Shown here: positions 18,216 through 33,200 of the stretch, one piece after another
Layout of the letters: each line of letters starts with the position of its first letter
Position numbering within the stretch: the first letter of the stretch is position 1
DNA from: CAZCVI01 sp964502145
GTDB taxonomy: Bacteria; Acidobacteriota; Aminicenantia; UBA2199
Reading direction: 5' to 3'
Assembly: GCA_964502145.1 (NCBI GenBank)
Contig: CAZCVI010000006.1
Span: 124,001 to 188,000, forward strand
Length of the DNA: 64,000 nucleotides
Notes under the pieces: generated by a model
Told to the model about the DNA's origin: nothing
Database searches by the model: none
The model's input: the letters and a program-made list of their open reading frames with translations, nothing else
Made by a program: the position numbers and the translations under genes

Positions 18216-21200
18216 TTCCAAGGGATAGCCGCAGTAGAAGAAAAAGAGTATTATGGGGTATCATCGGCGCAGAAACGGTTGTATATTTTATCGCTCATGG
18301 AAGCCAATAGCCTCAATTACAATATGCACGACGTGTTCCACCTGGAAGGGGAACTGGATTTGGCAAGATTGGAAAAAAGTCTCACACAATTGATTGCCAG
18401 ACATGAATGTTTACGAACCTCTTTCTTATTCATCCATGATGTACCCGTCCAAAAGATTGCTTTGGCCAGTGCCGTGGATTTTGCCATCGAATATTATGAT
18501 CTGTGTGCGCTTAATTTGGTAGACAACGACCCTATGAAACATAGTGCGGTGGAACAGCTCAACCGTGCGTTCTTAAGGTCTTTTGATTTGTCTAAAGCGC
18601 CGTTGTTCAGAGTCGGCGTGATAAAAATCGCTGGCAACCGTCACATTTTAATGGCAGGCATGCATCATATTATCTCCGATGGTATATCGGTCAACATATT
18701 TATCAATGATTTTAGCGCGCTCTATCACGGGCAGTACTTACCGCCCATGCGTATCCAATACAAGGATTATTCGCAATGGCAGACCCAGAACAAAGAGCGC
18801 GGCGACAACAAAAAACAACGGGAGTATTGGTTGGCTGAGTTCGCCGGCGAGATTCCGGGCTTACCCTTGCCCTATGATTTCCCCAGACCCGTGGTGCAAA
18901 GTTTTGCCGGGGAGAAGTATTATTTTACGCTTCCCACGCCCCTATATATGGCCTTAAAGAATCGCCTGCAAAAAGAGGATGTGACGCTTTTTATGTTTCT
19001 TATCGCCAGCTACTATGTGCTGTTGTGGCGCCTGAGTGGTGCTACAGAGATCGTGGTCGGAACACCCACGGCAGGGCGTAGACACGCGGATTTAGAAGCG
19101 ATTATGGGCATGTTTGTGAACACATTGGCATTGCGCACCAATCTGGAAAAAGAACGCTATTTTAATGCGTTCCTCCAACATGTCAAACAAAAAACTCTGG
19201 CTGCTTTTGAGAACCAGGACTATCAGTTTGATGATCTGGTGGAGGAGCTTTTGCCCAATCGGGATCTGGGTCGCAACCCGTTATTTGATATGATGTTCAT
19301 CCTGCAAAATATGAATACGGCAGGAATTAAAATAGCAGGCTTAAAAATAACACCGCTGCCATTTGAAACATTTATCGCGCCCTTTGATCTCTACCTGATG
19401 GCTGAAGAACAACAAGAAACACTTTGTTTTACCGTGGGGTATTGCACCAAATTATTTAAAGCCGATACGATGCACCGGTTTTTTGGCTATTATCAGCAAA
19501 TTCTTGCTACAGTGGTCACATTTCCCGAAGTCGCTTTGGCAGACATTGACATGTTAAGCAGCGCAGAAAAAGAACAGGTATTATTTGCCTTTAATCACAC
19601 GGAAAAACCTTACCGGCAAGATTTAACGATTCAGCACTGGTTTGAACAACAAGTAGAACGAACGCCGGATGCGCTTGCCGTGTTGGGTGAGGGTTCGCTT
19701 CGGTATGGGGCGTTAAATAACAAGGCCAATCAATTGGCGTTTCTGTTGCGCCAAAAAGGAGTGCAACCCGATACTATCGTGGCCGTGTTGATGTCTCGTT
19801 CAGTAGATATGATCGTGGCTATCCTGGCAATATTAAAAGCAGGCGGCGCGTATTTACCCATCAACCCGGAGTATCCCGAAGAACGGGTGTTGGCTATTTT
19901 AGCAGACAGCGGGAGTGTTTTTCTGCTCACGGATAAAAACACCGCATTGCCTTTTTCTGTTAGCCGTTTAAGTGGTGTAACTGGCGCCGTGCTTCTGCCA
20001 GTGGTTACCAGCAAGCGTCAGCAGATTGCTGATTTTGATGGTTTGCCCCATCCCGATCGCACATTGGTTGATTATCGGAAGTATCATCATTATATCGGCA
20101 TAGCACCAGCCAAATACACGGTGAATATCCAGGCGACGCGGGGTTGCCCGTATCAATGCGCGTATTGTCATAAAATATGGCCGAAAACTCATGTCATGCG
20201 TAGTGCCGAGAATATTTTTAGCGAGATAAACGCGTGTTACCAAGCAGGGGTCAAACGCTTTGTGTTTATTGATGATGTGTTTAATCTGAATAAAAAGAAC
20301 AGTAGCCGCTTATTTGAAACCATTATCGCGCATTATTCCGATGTGCAGTTATTCTTTCCCAATGGCTTACGTGGTGATATCCTGACCCCGGATTTTATTG
20401 ACCTGATGATTGCAGCGGGCACAGTGAATATTGATTTGGCCTTGGAAACAGCCTCACCGCGCTTGCAAAAGCTAATCAACAAACAATTAAACCTGGAAAA
20501 GTTCGCCGAGAACGTGCATTACATCACCACCAAGTATCCGCATGTGGTGTTGGAAATGGAAATGATGATTGGTTTCCCCACGGAGACCGAAGCAGAGGCC
20601 ATGTTAACCCTGGAATTATTAAAGAGTTTTAAATGGGTTCATTTTCCCAATTTAAATATCTTGAAAATTTATCCCAATACGGATATGGCAAAATTAGCCA
20701 TGGCAAATGGGGTCAGTCGGCAATTAATCGAGTCGTCGACAAATCTGGCGTTCCATGAATTACCCGAAACGCTGCCATTTGCCAAGGATTTTGTCCGGGA
20801 GTACCAGGCCCGATTTACCATCGAGTATTTTTTTTCCAAGGAACGGTTGCTACACGTCTTAAAACAGCAGGTTAAAAGTTTCACCGCCGATGAGCTGGTG
20901 CAGAAATACGACAGTTATTTACCGGTGGATATCAAATCCTTTGCTGATATTCTCCAGTTTGCGGATATCACGTCCGCAGAATTGGGACCCATCCACTTTA
21001 TTCCCGAAGCACAAATGGCGGCGCCAGATTTTAATGAGAAAATTAAAACCTTTTATCCCTCTCTGCCCAGTGTGACCGGTGCGTTTCGTGTGTTACTGTT
21101 AGACCTCTCGCAATCGTTTCGCTCCGAGAGCGGGCATACTCTATATGATGTGGGTGCGGAACCGTTAGGTTTGATGTACTTGGCAACGTATCTCAAACAA

Positions 21201-24200
21201 CAACTGGGGCCCAATGTAGCGGTGAAAGTGCTGAAATCCCGTATTGATTTTGATAGTGATGCGGAGTTACAGGAACAAGTAATCCTATTTAATCCCCAAT
21301 TAATAGGTTTACGAACCTTATCCATGTACAAAGATTTTTTCCACCGCACGGTGGCGCTTTTAAAACAATGGGGTATCACTGCGCCGATCATTGCGGGTGG
21401 ACCGTATGCCACGAGTGATTATAAACAAATGTTGGATGATCATCTTATTGCTCTGGCGGTTCTGGGTGAAGGGGAAATCACCACCCTGCAATTGGTACAA
21501 GCGATGATGGCGCAGCAAAACACGTGGCCCGATGACACGATTTTAGAGACTATTCCAGGTTTGGCGTATATTCGTCAGTCCGATAAAGTGCAAACCCGTC
21601 TCGCGCAGCGGGAAATTTTCTGGGTGGACACTATTTTGGCGACAATGGCGCATGACCCTGCGATTAATCCAGTGCATGTGAACCGACCAGAGGATTTACT
21701 TTATTTAATCTCTACTTCCGGTTCTACAGGTAAACCAAAAAGCGTGATGGTGGAACATCACACGCTGGTTAATCTAATGGAGTTCCAATTCCAGCAGACC
21801 CATATTTCATTTTCCAGCGTGTTGCAATTTGCTGCCATTGGGTTTGATGTGTCCATTCAAGAGATATTCTCCGCGTTGTTGTCCGGTGGCACCTTATTTC
21901 TGCCTGACAATGAAATGAAAAGCGACGTGCCCCGGTTATTGCAATTCATTCAACAGCACCAGATTCGTGTTCTATTTTTACCGCCTGCTTTTTTAAATTT
22001 TGTTTTCTCTGATCCAGAATATATCGCCAGTTTTCCTGATTGTGTGTTGCATATCATTGCCGCAGGTGAACAATTGGTGGTGAACGAGGCATTGCAGAAA
22101 TTCCTCAAAGAGCGCGGTGTTTATCTGCACAATCATTATGGTCCTTCTGAGAGCCATGTTGTGACCACTTTGACCATTGATCCCACGGGTGAAATTCCTT
22201 ATTTACCCGGTATTGGCGCGCCCATTGCCAATACCCGTATTTATATTTTAGATAAACATGACCATGTGTTACCTATTGGAGTTAGCGGTGAATTGATGAT
22301 TGGTGGCGTACCAGTGGGGCGTGGTTATTTAAGTAATGTGGCCTTAACCGCCGAGAAATTTGTAGTGAATCCATTTGTGCCTGGAGATCGACTCTATCGT
22401 ACCGGTGATATGGCCCGATGGTTAAACGATGGGAACATTCAGTTCTTGGGCCGTTTGGATTTTCAGATCAAAATCAGGGGGTTTCGGATTGAACCCGGTG
22501 AGATTGAGAACCAATTAAAGAAACACCCGGACATTCAAGACGCGATAGTGCTGGCTCTAGCCGATAAAAAAGACGAACTCTTTCTGGTTGCCTATTACGT
22601 ATTATTTCCCAATCGCCCCGTTCCCTTGTTGCAGGCGTTTTTAGCTAATCTCTTGCCTGATTATATGGTTCCCGCCCATTTTATATCGTTGCCCAGCTTC
22701 CCTATGACTCCCAGTGGTAAAGTCAATCGTCGTGCCTTACCCGCGCCGGAAAATAATGCGGGAACAGAGTATGTGGCGCCACGAAATACGATTGAAAAGA
22801 AATTGGCAGACATCTGGGGTACAGTGTTGGGGAAAGATTTAGTGCAGGAGCTTGTGGGCATTGATGATAACTTTTTCCAAATGGGCGGTCATTCCTTAAA
22901 AGCCACTGCTTTAACCGCGCGTTTAGCCAAGGAGTTCCATGTCAAGATGCCATTGGTCGAGATATTTAAAAAACCCACGATTCGCGCCTTGGCAGAATCA
23001 CTGGGAGACCATGTTAAAGAAGCGTTCCAGTGTATAGAACCAATTGAATCCAAAGAGTATTACCCATTAACCTCTGCCCAGAGACGACTCTATTTCCTCT
23101 ATCAATTAGAATCCGTTAGTTTTGCCTATAATATGCCCGCCATCATGCAATTTAATGGTCAGTTAGATAAAAACCGGGTGGAAAAAACCTTAAAAAATCT
23201 AATTCAAAGGCATGAGAGCTTAAGAACATCCTTTGTGATGATCGGCGAAGAAACCGTCCAGCGCATTCACCCTGAATTTGAATTTGCCATAGCAGATTAT
23301 ACCCCGCTTGATAATGCCAGTTTATCGCCCGCTCACATCATCACTGAGTTTGTGCGGCCCTTTGATCTATCCCAGCCCCCCTTATTGCGCGTTGGGTTGG
23401 TCAAACAAGCCGAAGCACAATTTTTGCTGGTAGTCGACCTGCACCATATTATTGCCGATGGCACTTCCATCGGAATTATAATAAAAGAGTTTATGGCGCT
23501 TTATAGCGGTGCTGAACTGCCAGTCTTACCTATTCAGTATAAAGATTTTGCCGCATGGCAGAATGATAAAAAAAACAGGGACTTGTTGGTCACCCAGGAA
23601 AAATATTGGCTTGCCCAATTTGCCGAGGATATCCCTGTTTTAAATTTACGTGGCGATTATTCCCGCCCCCTCGTGCAGAGTTTTGCCGGGGATCGTTTGA
23701 CTTTTGCACTCACTCTTGCCCAAACCCGTGCTTTAAAAGCCCTGGCCTTAGACCAGGACGTTACCCTGTACATGGTGCTCCTGGCCATTTGCACTATCTG
23801 GCTGGCTAAATTAACGGGCGATGAAGATATTATTATCGGCACACCCATTGCCGCCAGAAGACATGAACAATTGCAATCCATTGTAGGCATGTTTGTCAAT
23901 ACCCTGCCGTTACGAAACTATCCAGTAGCCACCAAAAACGTGGCAGACTTTTTAAAAGAAATAAAAAGCAGAACCGTGGACTCTTTTCAAAACCAAGACT
24001 ACCCCTTTGAAGATTTGGTGGATCGCGTGTTCATAAAAAGGGAGACGTCGCGAAACCCGTTATTTGATGTTATGTTTGCCTTCCAAAACATGGAGATATC
24101 CGAGATTACTATTCCCGGTTTACAAGTGACCCCGCTCGCCCATGAAAATAAAACAGCCAAATTTGATTTAAATCTGGATGGACGGGAGAAAGACGAGCAA

Positions 24201-27200
24201 TTGGTTTTTGAACTGGAGTATTGTACTAAATTATTCACAGCAGATACTGTCCGGGCGTTTAGTCGTTATTTAAAAAATATTATTACTGCTGTCCTCGCCA
24301 ATCCAAAGCAAAAAATTGCCGCTATCCAGATTCTAAACCCCGCTGAGAAAGAGCAAATACTCGCTATTTCCAATGGTGTAAATGAGCCGCTAAATCTTCA
24401 CGAGACGATTCATGCATGGTTTGAGAAAATAGCCCTGGAAAATAAAGATAAAACCGCGCTGGTGTTTGGCAATGCTTTTTTAACTTATCAGCAATTGCAT
24501 CATAGCACCTCGTGTTTGGCTAAATTACTCAGAAGTTATGGTGTTGGCAAAGACCATATTGTAGGCCTAATGGTAGAACGTTCCTTTGAACTGGTCATAG
24601 GAATGCTCGCCATCATGAAAGCCGGTGGCGCGTATTTACCCATTGACCCCAAACTACCACCGCAACGAAAACAATTCATGTTGACTGACAGCCACATGTC
24701 TGTTTTGCTCACCAATTTTGAAATCGATCCCGACACTGCCACTTACATTGGAAATATTCCTAAATTGGATATCCGTGATGAAAGTATATATCGTTCCTAT
24801 AATGAATCCACTACCGGTTGTGCCGATTTTCTGCCCAATCTGAATACCGGTTCCGATCTTGTGTATGTGATATTTACTTCCGGCTCTACCGGTAAACCCA
24901 AGGGGGTGATGGTCGAGCATACCAACATGGTGAATTTGATCCTATTCCATCATAAGTATACTAATATTGATTGCACCAAGGTATTGCAGTTTTCCACCAT
25001 TAGTTTTGATGCCTCTATCCATGAAATCACTTCTGCTCTGTTGGCTGCGGGTCAATTATACCTGATTCCAGAGGAAACCAGGAATAATATTCCCGAATTA
25101 TTCCTCTTCATTGCCAAAAATAAGCTTAAAACTGTATTTTTACCCATGACTTTTTTAAGAGCCATATTTAACCAGGAAGAATACGTCCATACTTTCCCCC
25201 GCAGTATCACCCACATCCAAACCGCGGGTGAACAAGTCGTGATCGAGAGTCCATTCATGAATTATTTAAAAACCAATGGGATATACTTGCACAATCATTA
25301 TGGACCCTCAGAAACCCACGTGATTACCACCTTAACCATCAACCCATGGGAAGATATCCCTGAATTTCCCACCATTGGCAAACCCATCATGAATACGACT
25401 ATATATATAGTAGACAAAGCCAATTTTATACAACCCATCGGACTGGCCGGGGAACTGGTAGTAGGTGGCTTACAAGTGGGTCGTGGGTATCTTGGGCGCG
25501 AGGATGAGACACGGAAGAAATTTGTAGACCATGTGTTCCCCACACCAGGATTTTTTTACCGCACCGGAGATTTAGCCCGTTGGTTGCCCGATGGGAACAT
25601 TGAATTTTTTGGCCGTCTCGATCATCAAGTTAAAATTCGGGGCATTCGCGTGGAACCGGGAGAAATTGAGAGCCATTTAAAGCGCATCTCCTTTGTAAAA
25701 GATGCCGTGGTTGTGGTAAAGCAAGAAACCCAAGGCGATAATTATTTATGTGCCTATGTCGTATTGGATTCAGTTGACCATGTTTCAAAACTAGCCGGTA
25801 TGTTAGCTGTTACATTACCTCTATATATGGTGCCCGCCTATTTTGTGCCATTGGAACGCATCCCCCAGACTCCCAGTGGGAAAGTGGATCGCCAGTCATT
25901 ACCCGAACCAAAGTCAGGAACAGGCGAAGATTACACGGCTCCCAGAAACAGAATCGAAAATCTATTGGTTACCATATGGTCGGAGACACTGGGTATTGCC
26001 GTAGAAAAAATAAGCAGAGATGCCAGTTTTTTCCAATTAGGGGGACATTCCCTTAAAGCTATCATCTTGATCTCCAAGATTCATAAAGAATTTAATGCCA
26101 ATATCCCCCTGATGGAAATATTTAAAAAACCCACCATCCGAGGTTTGGCCGAATTAATAAGCAGCACCGTTAAAGAAAAGTTTGTCGCCGTTGAACCGGT
26201 TGAAACCAAGGAATATTACCCCTTGTCTTCCGCTCAACAGCGACTTTATTTCCTATATCGTTTAGAGCCCCTTAGTGTTGCCTATAATATGCCCGCTGTG
26301 ATGGAATTCATGGGTTCAGTCGATAAAAATAGAGTGGCAAAAACGTTCAAGGAACTCATTCAGCGCCATGAGAGCTTAAGAACGTCATTTACCATGATAG
26401 GGGAGGCCCCCGTCCAAAGAATCCACCCGGAATTGGAATTGACCATTGAAGATTTTTCCCATACCCAGCCCATGTTAAAAGAGTTTGTGCGTCCCTTTGA
26501 TCTGTCACAGGCCCCCTTATTAAGAGTGAGGTTGGTTCTACCAGACACAGAAAAATTTTGGCTCTTGGTAGACATGCATCATATAATCTCGGATGGAATA
26601 TCTATAGATGTGTTGCTGCAAAATTTTGCCCTGTTATATGCCGGTCAACCATTACCCGCGCTTCGACTTCAGTATAAAGATTATGCCGCGTGGCAGAACC
26701 GCGAGAAAGAGAGTGAGACGCTACGCAAACAAAGTGCCTACTGGCAAGCCGAGTTCACCGGGGAAATTCCCATCCTGGAACTGCCCACTGATTATGCCAG
26801 ACCTGCCCTGTTGAGTTACGACGGCAGTTGTGTAAACTTTAACCTAAATCGGGAAACCACTGCCAAACTAAAAGTATTGGCCACAGAAACAGGCACAACC
26901 CTGTTCATGCTTCTGCTATCATTGTATACTATTTTCCTGGCTAAAATAAGCAACCAGGAAGATATCATCGTAGGTACACCTATAGCCGGACGCAGGCATG
27001 CGGACTTGGAACACATTATTGGCATGTTTGTTAATACCCTTGTGTTGCGGAACTATCCCGCTGGGCAGAAACCATTCAGCGACTTTTTAAATGAAGTCAG
27101 AGAGAGAACACTCAAAGCGTTTGAGAATGAAGATTACCCTTATGAAGACCTTGTAGCCAAGTTGAGTCTCATGCGCGATGCCAGTCGCAATCCGCTATTT

Positions 27201-30200
27201 GATACCATGTTTATGTTTCAGAATACCAACACCTCAGCCAATGAAATTCCCGACATAAAATTACTTCCTTATCCTCAAGAAATCAAAGCCGCTAAATTTG
27301 ATCTTTCATTCACTGCCTTTGAAATCGAAGAGCAGTTCGAATTTATTATTGAATACAGTACCACATTATTTAACTCCGATACCATCCAGCGTTTTTCCAC
27401 CTATTTCACAACCATAGTCTCTGCAATAATGGAAGATAAAAATGCCCCCTTATCCTCCATTCAAATTATTTCCAGCCAAGAGCGGAAGCAGATTTTATAT
27501 GATTTCAACACTACCGCCGTGCCATACCCAGCCAACAAAACCATCCATCAATTATTCCTCGACCAATCCCAACGCACCCCCGATCACATTGCCCTCATCG
27601 TAGAAACAAACGGGAGTTGTTCGTTCACCTACGCCGAATTAAATAAAAAATCCACTCAACTGGCCCAAGTATTAATAGAAAAAGGCGTTGTTCCCGACAC
27701 CATCGTTGCCATCATGGTAAATCCTTCTATTGAAATGATCATCGGTATCTTAGGCATATTAAAATCCGGTGCCGCCTATCTTCCCATCGCTCCCGATTAC
27801 CCCGAAGATCGCAAACAATTCATCCTATCCGACAGCGCCGCCACTATCCTCCTCACCCCCCAATTCATTCAAGCCGCCACTCCCATCACTCCCATACTTC
27901 CCGTTACTCACGTAACTCCCATAATTCCCACAATTCCCATCACTCCCATCACTCCCACAAATCTCGCCTATATCATCTACACCTCCGGTTCTACCGGTAA
28001 CCCCAAGGGCGTGATGGTCGAGCACCGCAATATATTTAATACCTTGTATTGGCGCATGCACGATTATCAATTTCAATCCCATCATCGTGCCATTCAATTG
28101 TTTTCCTTTGCCTTTGATGGATTTTTAACCGCCTTTTTTACTCCCATCCTGTCTGGTGTTTCCGTTGTACTCGTCAATAGTGCAGAAATAAAAGATATCT
28201 TCCGTATCAAGGAAATGATTGTTTCCTTTGGCATCACCCATCTCCTTTCCGTGCCTGCCCTGTATCAAGCCTTATTGGAGATTTGTACCCCAAACCAATT
28301 ATCCAGTTTAAAGGTCGTCACGCTCGCAGGCGACGCCCTTCACTCTGATCTCGTAGAAAAAAGCAAACAAATACTTCCATTCATAGAAGTAATCAATGAA
28401 TATGGTCCCACTGAATGCACTGTACTGGCATCTATTTATAGAAACGTCCAACCTGCCCCCATAATATCCATCGGTAAACCCATTGCCAACACCCAGATTT
28501 ATATTATTGATCCCCATCAAAATGTATTACCCATTGGTTTACCCGGACAATTGGTTATATCTGGTCTGGGACTGACCCGAGGTTATCTAAATCGCCCCGA
28601 ACTCACCCAAGATAAATTTTCTTCTCTCTCCTTATCGTCCACATCGTGTACAAACATCTATAAAACCGGTGACCTAGCCCGTTGGTTAGCCGATGGCAAT
28701 GTCCAGTATTTAGGCCGTTTGGATGATCAAGTAAAAATCCGTGGCTTCCGCATCGAACTGGGAGAAATTGAAAATCAACTCTTAACCCACCCCCAAATCA
28801 AAGAAGCCATTCTTATGGCCTACACCAGTAACCGCAGTGATAAATATCTCTGTGCTTATATCGTGTTAAAAGAAACAGAAACAGAGCCATTGGATTCATT
28901 GTTATTAAGAGAATACCTCTCCTTACGTCTCCCCGAATACATGATCCCCGCTTATTTTGTGCCACTCGATCAGCTCCCCCTGACTCCCAGTGGAAAAGTC
29001 AATCGGCGCGCTTTGCCTGTGCCAGAAATAAACATGCAGAGTGGTGTTGTGCCCCCCCGCACTATAATCGAAATTAAATTGCTTGAAATATGGTCGGCCA
29101 TCTTGGGCATAGCGAAAGAAAAAATGAGCATCCATGATAATTTCTTTGCATTAGGAGGCCATTCCCTTAAAGCCACCACATTAATTTCCCGAATCCATAA
29201 AGAATTGGCTATAAAAATCGACCTCGCGCAAGTATTCAAGAACTCCACCATTGCCTATTTAGCCAAGATAATAGAAAAATCCGTGGCTACTATTTACCAG
29301 CACATCGAAACCGTGGAAAAAAGAGACTACTACCCTTTATCCTCCGCGCAAAGACGTTTGTATTTTCTCCAGATCATGGACCCCACTAGCACCGCTTATA
29401 ATATGCCCCAGGTCATGAAGTTACAGGGTCAAATGCAGCGGGAAAAGTTGGCCCATACCTTTGATCAATTGGTTCAGCGCCATGAAAGCTTCCGCACATC
29501 ATTTCTCTTAAAAGATAGTCAACCCGTACAAATCATTCATGATACGTGCGAATTTAAAATAGACAGCAGTTTTGCCGATGTTAACAGTTTCATCCGTCCT
29601 TTTGAGCTTTCGCAAAGTCCCTTATTACGAGTCTCCTTAGTAGAAATTTCCCAAGCCCAATTTCTTTTAATCGTGGACATGCATCACATCATTTCAGATG
29701 GCACGTCCATTGCCATATTAGCCAAGGAGTTCATGGCCCTTTATGAAGATCAGGAATTGTCCCCCCTAAAACTCCATTACAAAGATTTCGCCCTGTGGGA
29801 AACCCAACATCATCAAGAAATCGCCCAGCAAGAGTTGTTCTGGTTAAACGAATTTGCCGAGGAAGTCCCTTTATTGGAGTTACCCGTGGATTATGTCCGT
29901 CCCCCAGTGAAAGAATTTGTCGGCTCCACCCTGAGTTTTACTCTGGACACTCCAACCACCCAGAGTTTAAATACTTTTGCTTTACAGCAAGGTGTCACCT
30001 TGTACATGGTATTACTCGCGGTTTACAATATCTTTTTAGCTAAGATTTGCAATCAAGAAGTCATCATTGTTGGCGCACCCACTGCCGGACGCGCCCATGC
30101 CGATTTAGAACACGTGATTGGCATGTTTATCAATACCCTCGTTTTAAAGAATCACCCCGCCCCAGAAACACCCTTTCACCTGTTCCTAAACGCAGTAAAA

Positions 30201-33200
30201 GAAAAAACAATCCACGTTTTTGCCAATCAAGATTACCCCTATGACGAACTGGTTGAGAAAATAATAAAAAACAGAGAAACCAGCCGCAATCCCCTGTTCG
30301 ATACCATGTTTGTGCTGCAAAACCAGGAGATTCCCACCATAGAAAACCCCACCTTAAAACTCGAACCCTACCCATACCAATCCCTGACCTCAAAATTTGA
30401 TTTAACATTAATTTGTATGGAAATCAATCACACCATTTCTTGCACCCTGGAATATTCTACCCGACTCTTTAAAGCAGAAACCATCCAGAACTTCAGCCAC
30501 TATTTCCAACGTATTATATCCGCCATATTACAAGCCCCAGAGCAGAAGATATCAGCCCTAGAGATTATTTCCCCAGCCGAAAAACACCAGATATTATGTG
30601 ATTTCAACAATACCGACGCCAATTATCCAAAAGATAAAACCATTCCCCAATTATTCACCGAACAATCCGCACGTACCCCCGATCACATCGCCCTAATCGG
30701 TCAAAAAAACTCTGGGTGCCAATTAACCTATTCCCAATTAAATCTAAAATCCACTCAATTGGCCCAGATATTAATAGAAAAAGGCGTTGTTCCCGACACC
30801 ATCGTCGCCATCATGGTAAATCCAACTATTGAAATGATCATCGGCATCCTCGGCATCCTAAAATCCGGTGCCGCCTATCTTCCCATCGCTCCCGATTACC
30901 CCGAAGATCGCAAACAATTCATCTTATCCGACAGCGCCGCCAGGATACTCCTCACCCAACAATTCATCCAAGCCGCCACTCCCATAATTCCTATACTTCC
31001 CGTTACTCACGTAACTCCCATTCCTCCCATCACTCCCACAAACCTCGCCTATATCATCTACACCTCCGGTTCCACCGGCACACCCAAGGGCGTAGCCGTC
31101 GAACATTCCCAATTAGTTAATTTTATCTATCATATGGCCCATCAATATCAAAATATCACCAGCGATGATCACTGTTTGAGTCTCACCAATATTATGTTTG
31201 ATGTCAGCCTATGGGAATTTTTCCTACCCCTCTCCTTTGGCGCCCGATTGGTGATTATGTCCGACCAAAAGAAATTCGACATCTTTGCTTTAGCCCACAC
31301 TATTTTAAAAGAACAAATCACCCTCATTTATCTCCCCCCCGCATTATTAAAACCCATGCACGACCAATTAAAAAACCATTCCGGCAGATTACCCTTAAAG
31401 AAGATGCTGGTCGGTGTTGAACCCATCGTCGATAATATATTAGAAAGTTATGTCCGTTTGGTTCCCGGTATAATAATAATCAACGGTTATGGTCCCACCG
31501 AGACCACCATTTGCGCCAGTTCCTATCATTATACTTCCCATCCCCCCACCGGTGAAATCGTTCCCATTGGTTCCCCCCTTGCCAATAATCGGATCATTTT
31601 ACTAGACTCCACCCATCATCTCGTACCCCCCGGAATTGCCGGTGAAATTTGTATTTCTGGAGCAGGTGTAGCCCGTGGCTATTTAAATAACCCCCAATTA
31701 ACCATGGAAAAATTTAGCCCTTCCCCTTACTTCAACCAGCAACCCATGTATCACACCGGCGATATCGCCCGCTTATTACCCGATGGGAACCTCCGCTTTA
31801 TCGGCAGAAGAGATTTCCAATTAAAAATCAGAGGATACCGCATTGAACTCGGTGACATAGAGAATCAATTATTAAAACACCCGCAAATCACCCATGCCGT
31901 TGTCCTAGCCAAAGCAGAACAAAACGGGGATAAAAATTTGGTTGCCTATTTTGTTTCAAAACGCGATGTTTCCCACATTGAATGGCACGACTATTTATTA
32001 AAAATCTTGCCCGATTATATGATTCCTGCCCTATTTATCCGCTTGGAAACAATGCCCCTCACCCCCAGTGGAAAAATAAACCGCCACGCGTTACCAGAAC
32101 CTGAATTCAAACCAATTTCCAATCATTTTCTCCCACCCCGCAATGACATTGAAAAAAGACTAATCGAAGTATGGGAAAGTGTTTTAGGAAAAACCAATCT
32201 TAGTATCACCGATAACTTCTTCCATATCGGTGGTGATTCCATCAAATCCATTCAGATTCTGTCCCGTATGAATAGGGCAGGGTATAAAGTCGAAATGAAA
32301 GACATTTTCTCCTATCCCGTCATCACCGAATTAGCCCCCCATGTCAAAAAATTACAACGCGTTCCCAATCAAGCCACTATAACCGGATCAATCCCCTTGA
32401 CCCCCATCCAGAAATCCTTTTTTGCAGCCCCCACCACTGACTGCCATCATTTTAATCAAGCCGTGATGTTTTATTCCCCCACCCGATTTCATAAAGAGAC
32501 CATGCAAAACGTGTTCCACAAAATTCAAGAGTTTCACGATGCCCTACGTATGACTTACCAAATAGATTCTTTGTCCCATGAAGTTCAACAGATCAATTTA
32601 GGACTCGACTACCCCCTTTCCTTTGAGGAATATGACTTCACCCACTTAATAAATAATTCCGAGGCACTCCATGAGAAAATAAACACCATGCAATGCAGTA
32701 TAAATCTGGAAAAAGGGCCACTAATGAAACTCGGTTTGTTTCACCTCACCGATGGCGACCGCTTATTGATTGTTATTCATCATCTGGTGATTGATGGGAT
32801 TTCTTGGCGCATATTATTTGAAGATATCCAGACCTTATATACCCAGATAACCAATGGCCAAACTCCCGTCTTACCCCAGAAAACAGATTCCTTCAAACTC
32901 TGGTCCGAACAATTACAAAGCTATGCCCATTCGAAAGCACTATTACAAGAGAAATCCTATTGGACCCAATTGGATAACCAGATCGTACCCTCGATAAAAA
33001 AGGATTTTGACATCGTCGGGAATGCCATCAAAGAGTCCCACAATATCTCCTTTAAATTGGCCGAAACCGAGACTGAATTGCTATTAAACAAAGTCAATCA
33101 ATGCTATACAACAGAAATCAATGATATCTTGTTGACCGCCTTGGGCTTGGCAATCAAAAAAACCTTTGGTACAAGTCGTGTATTAATCGCATTGGAAGGT

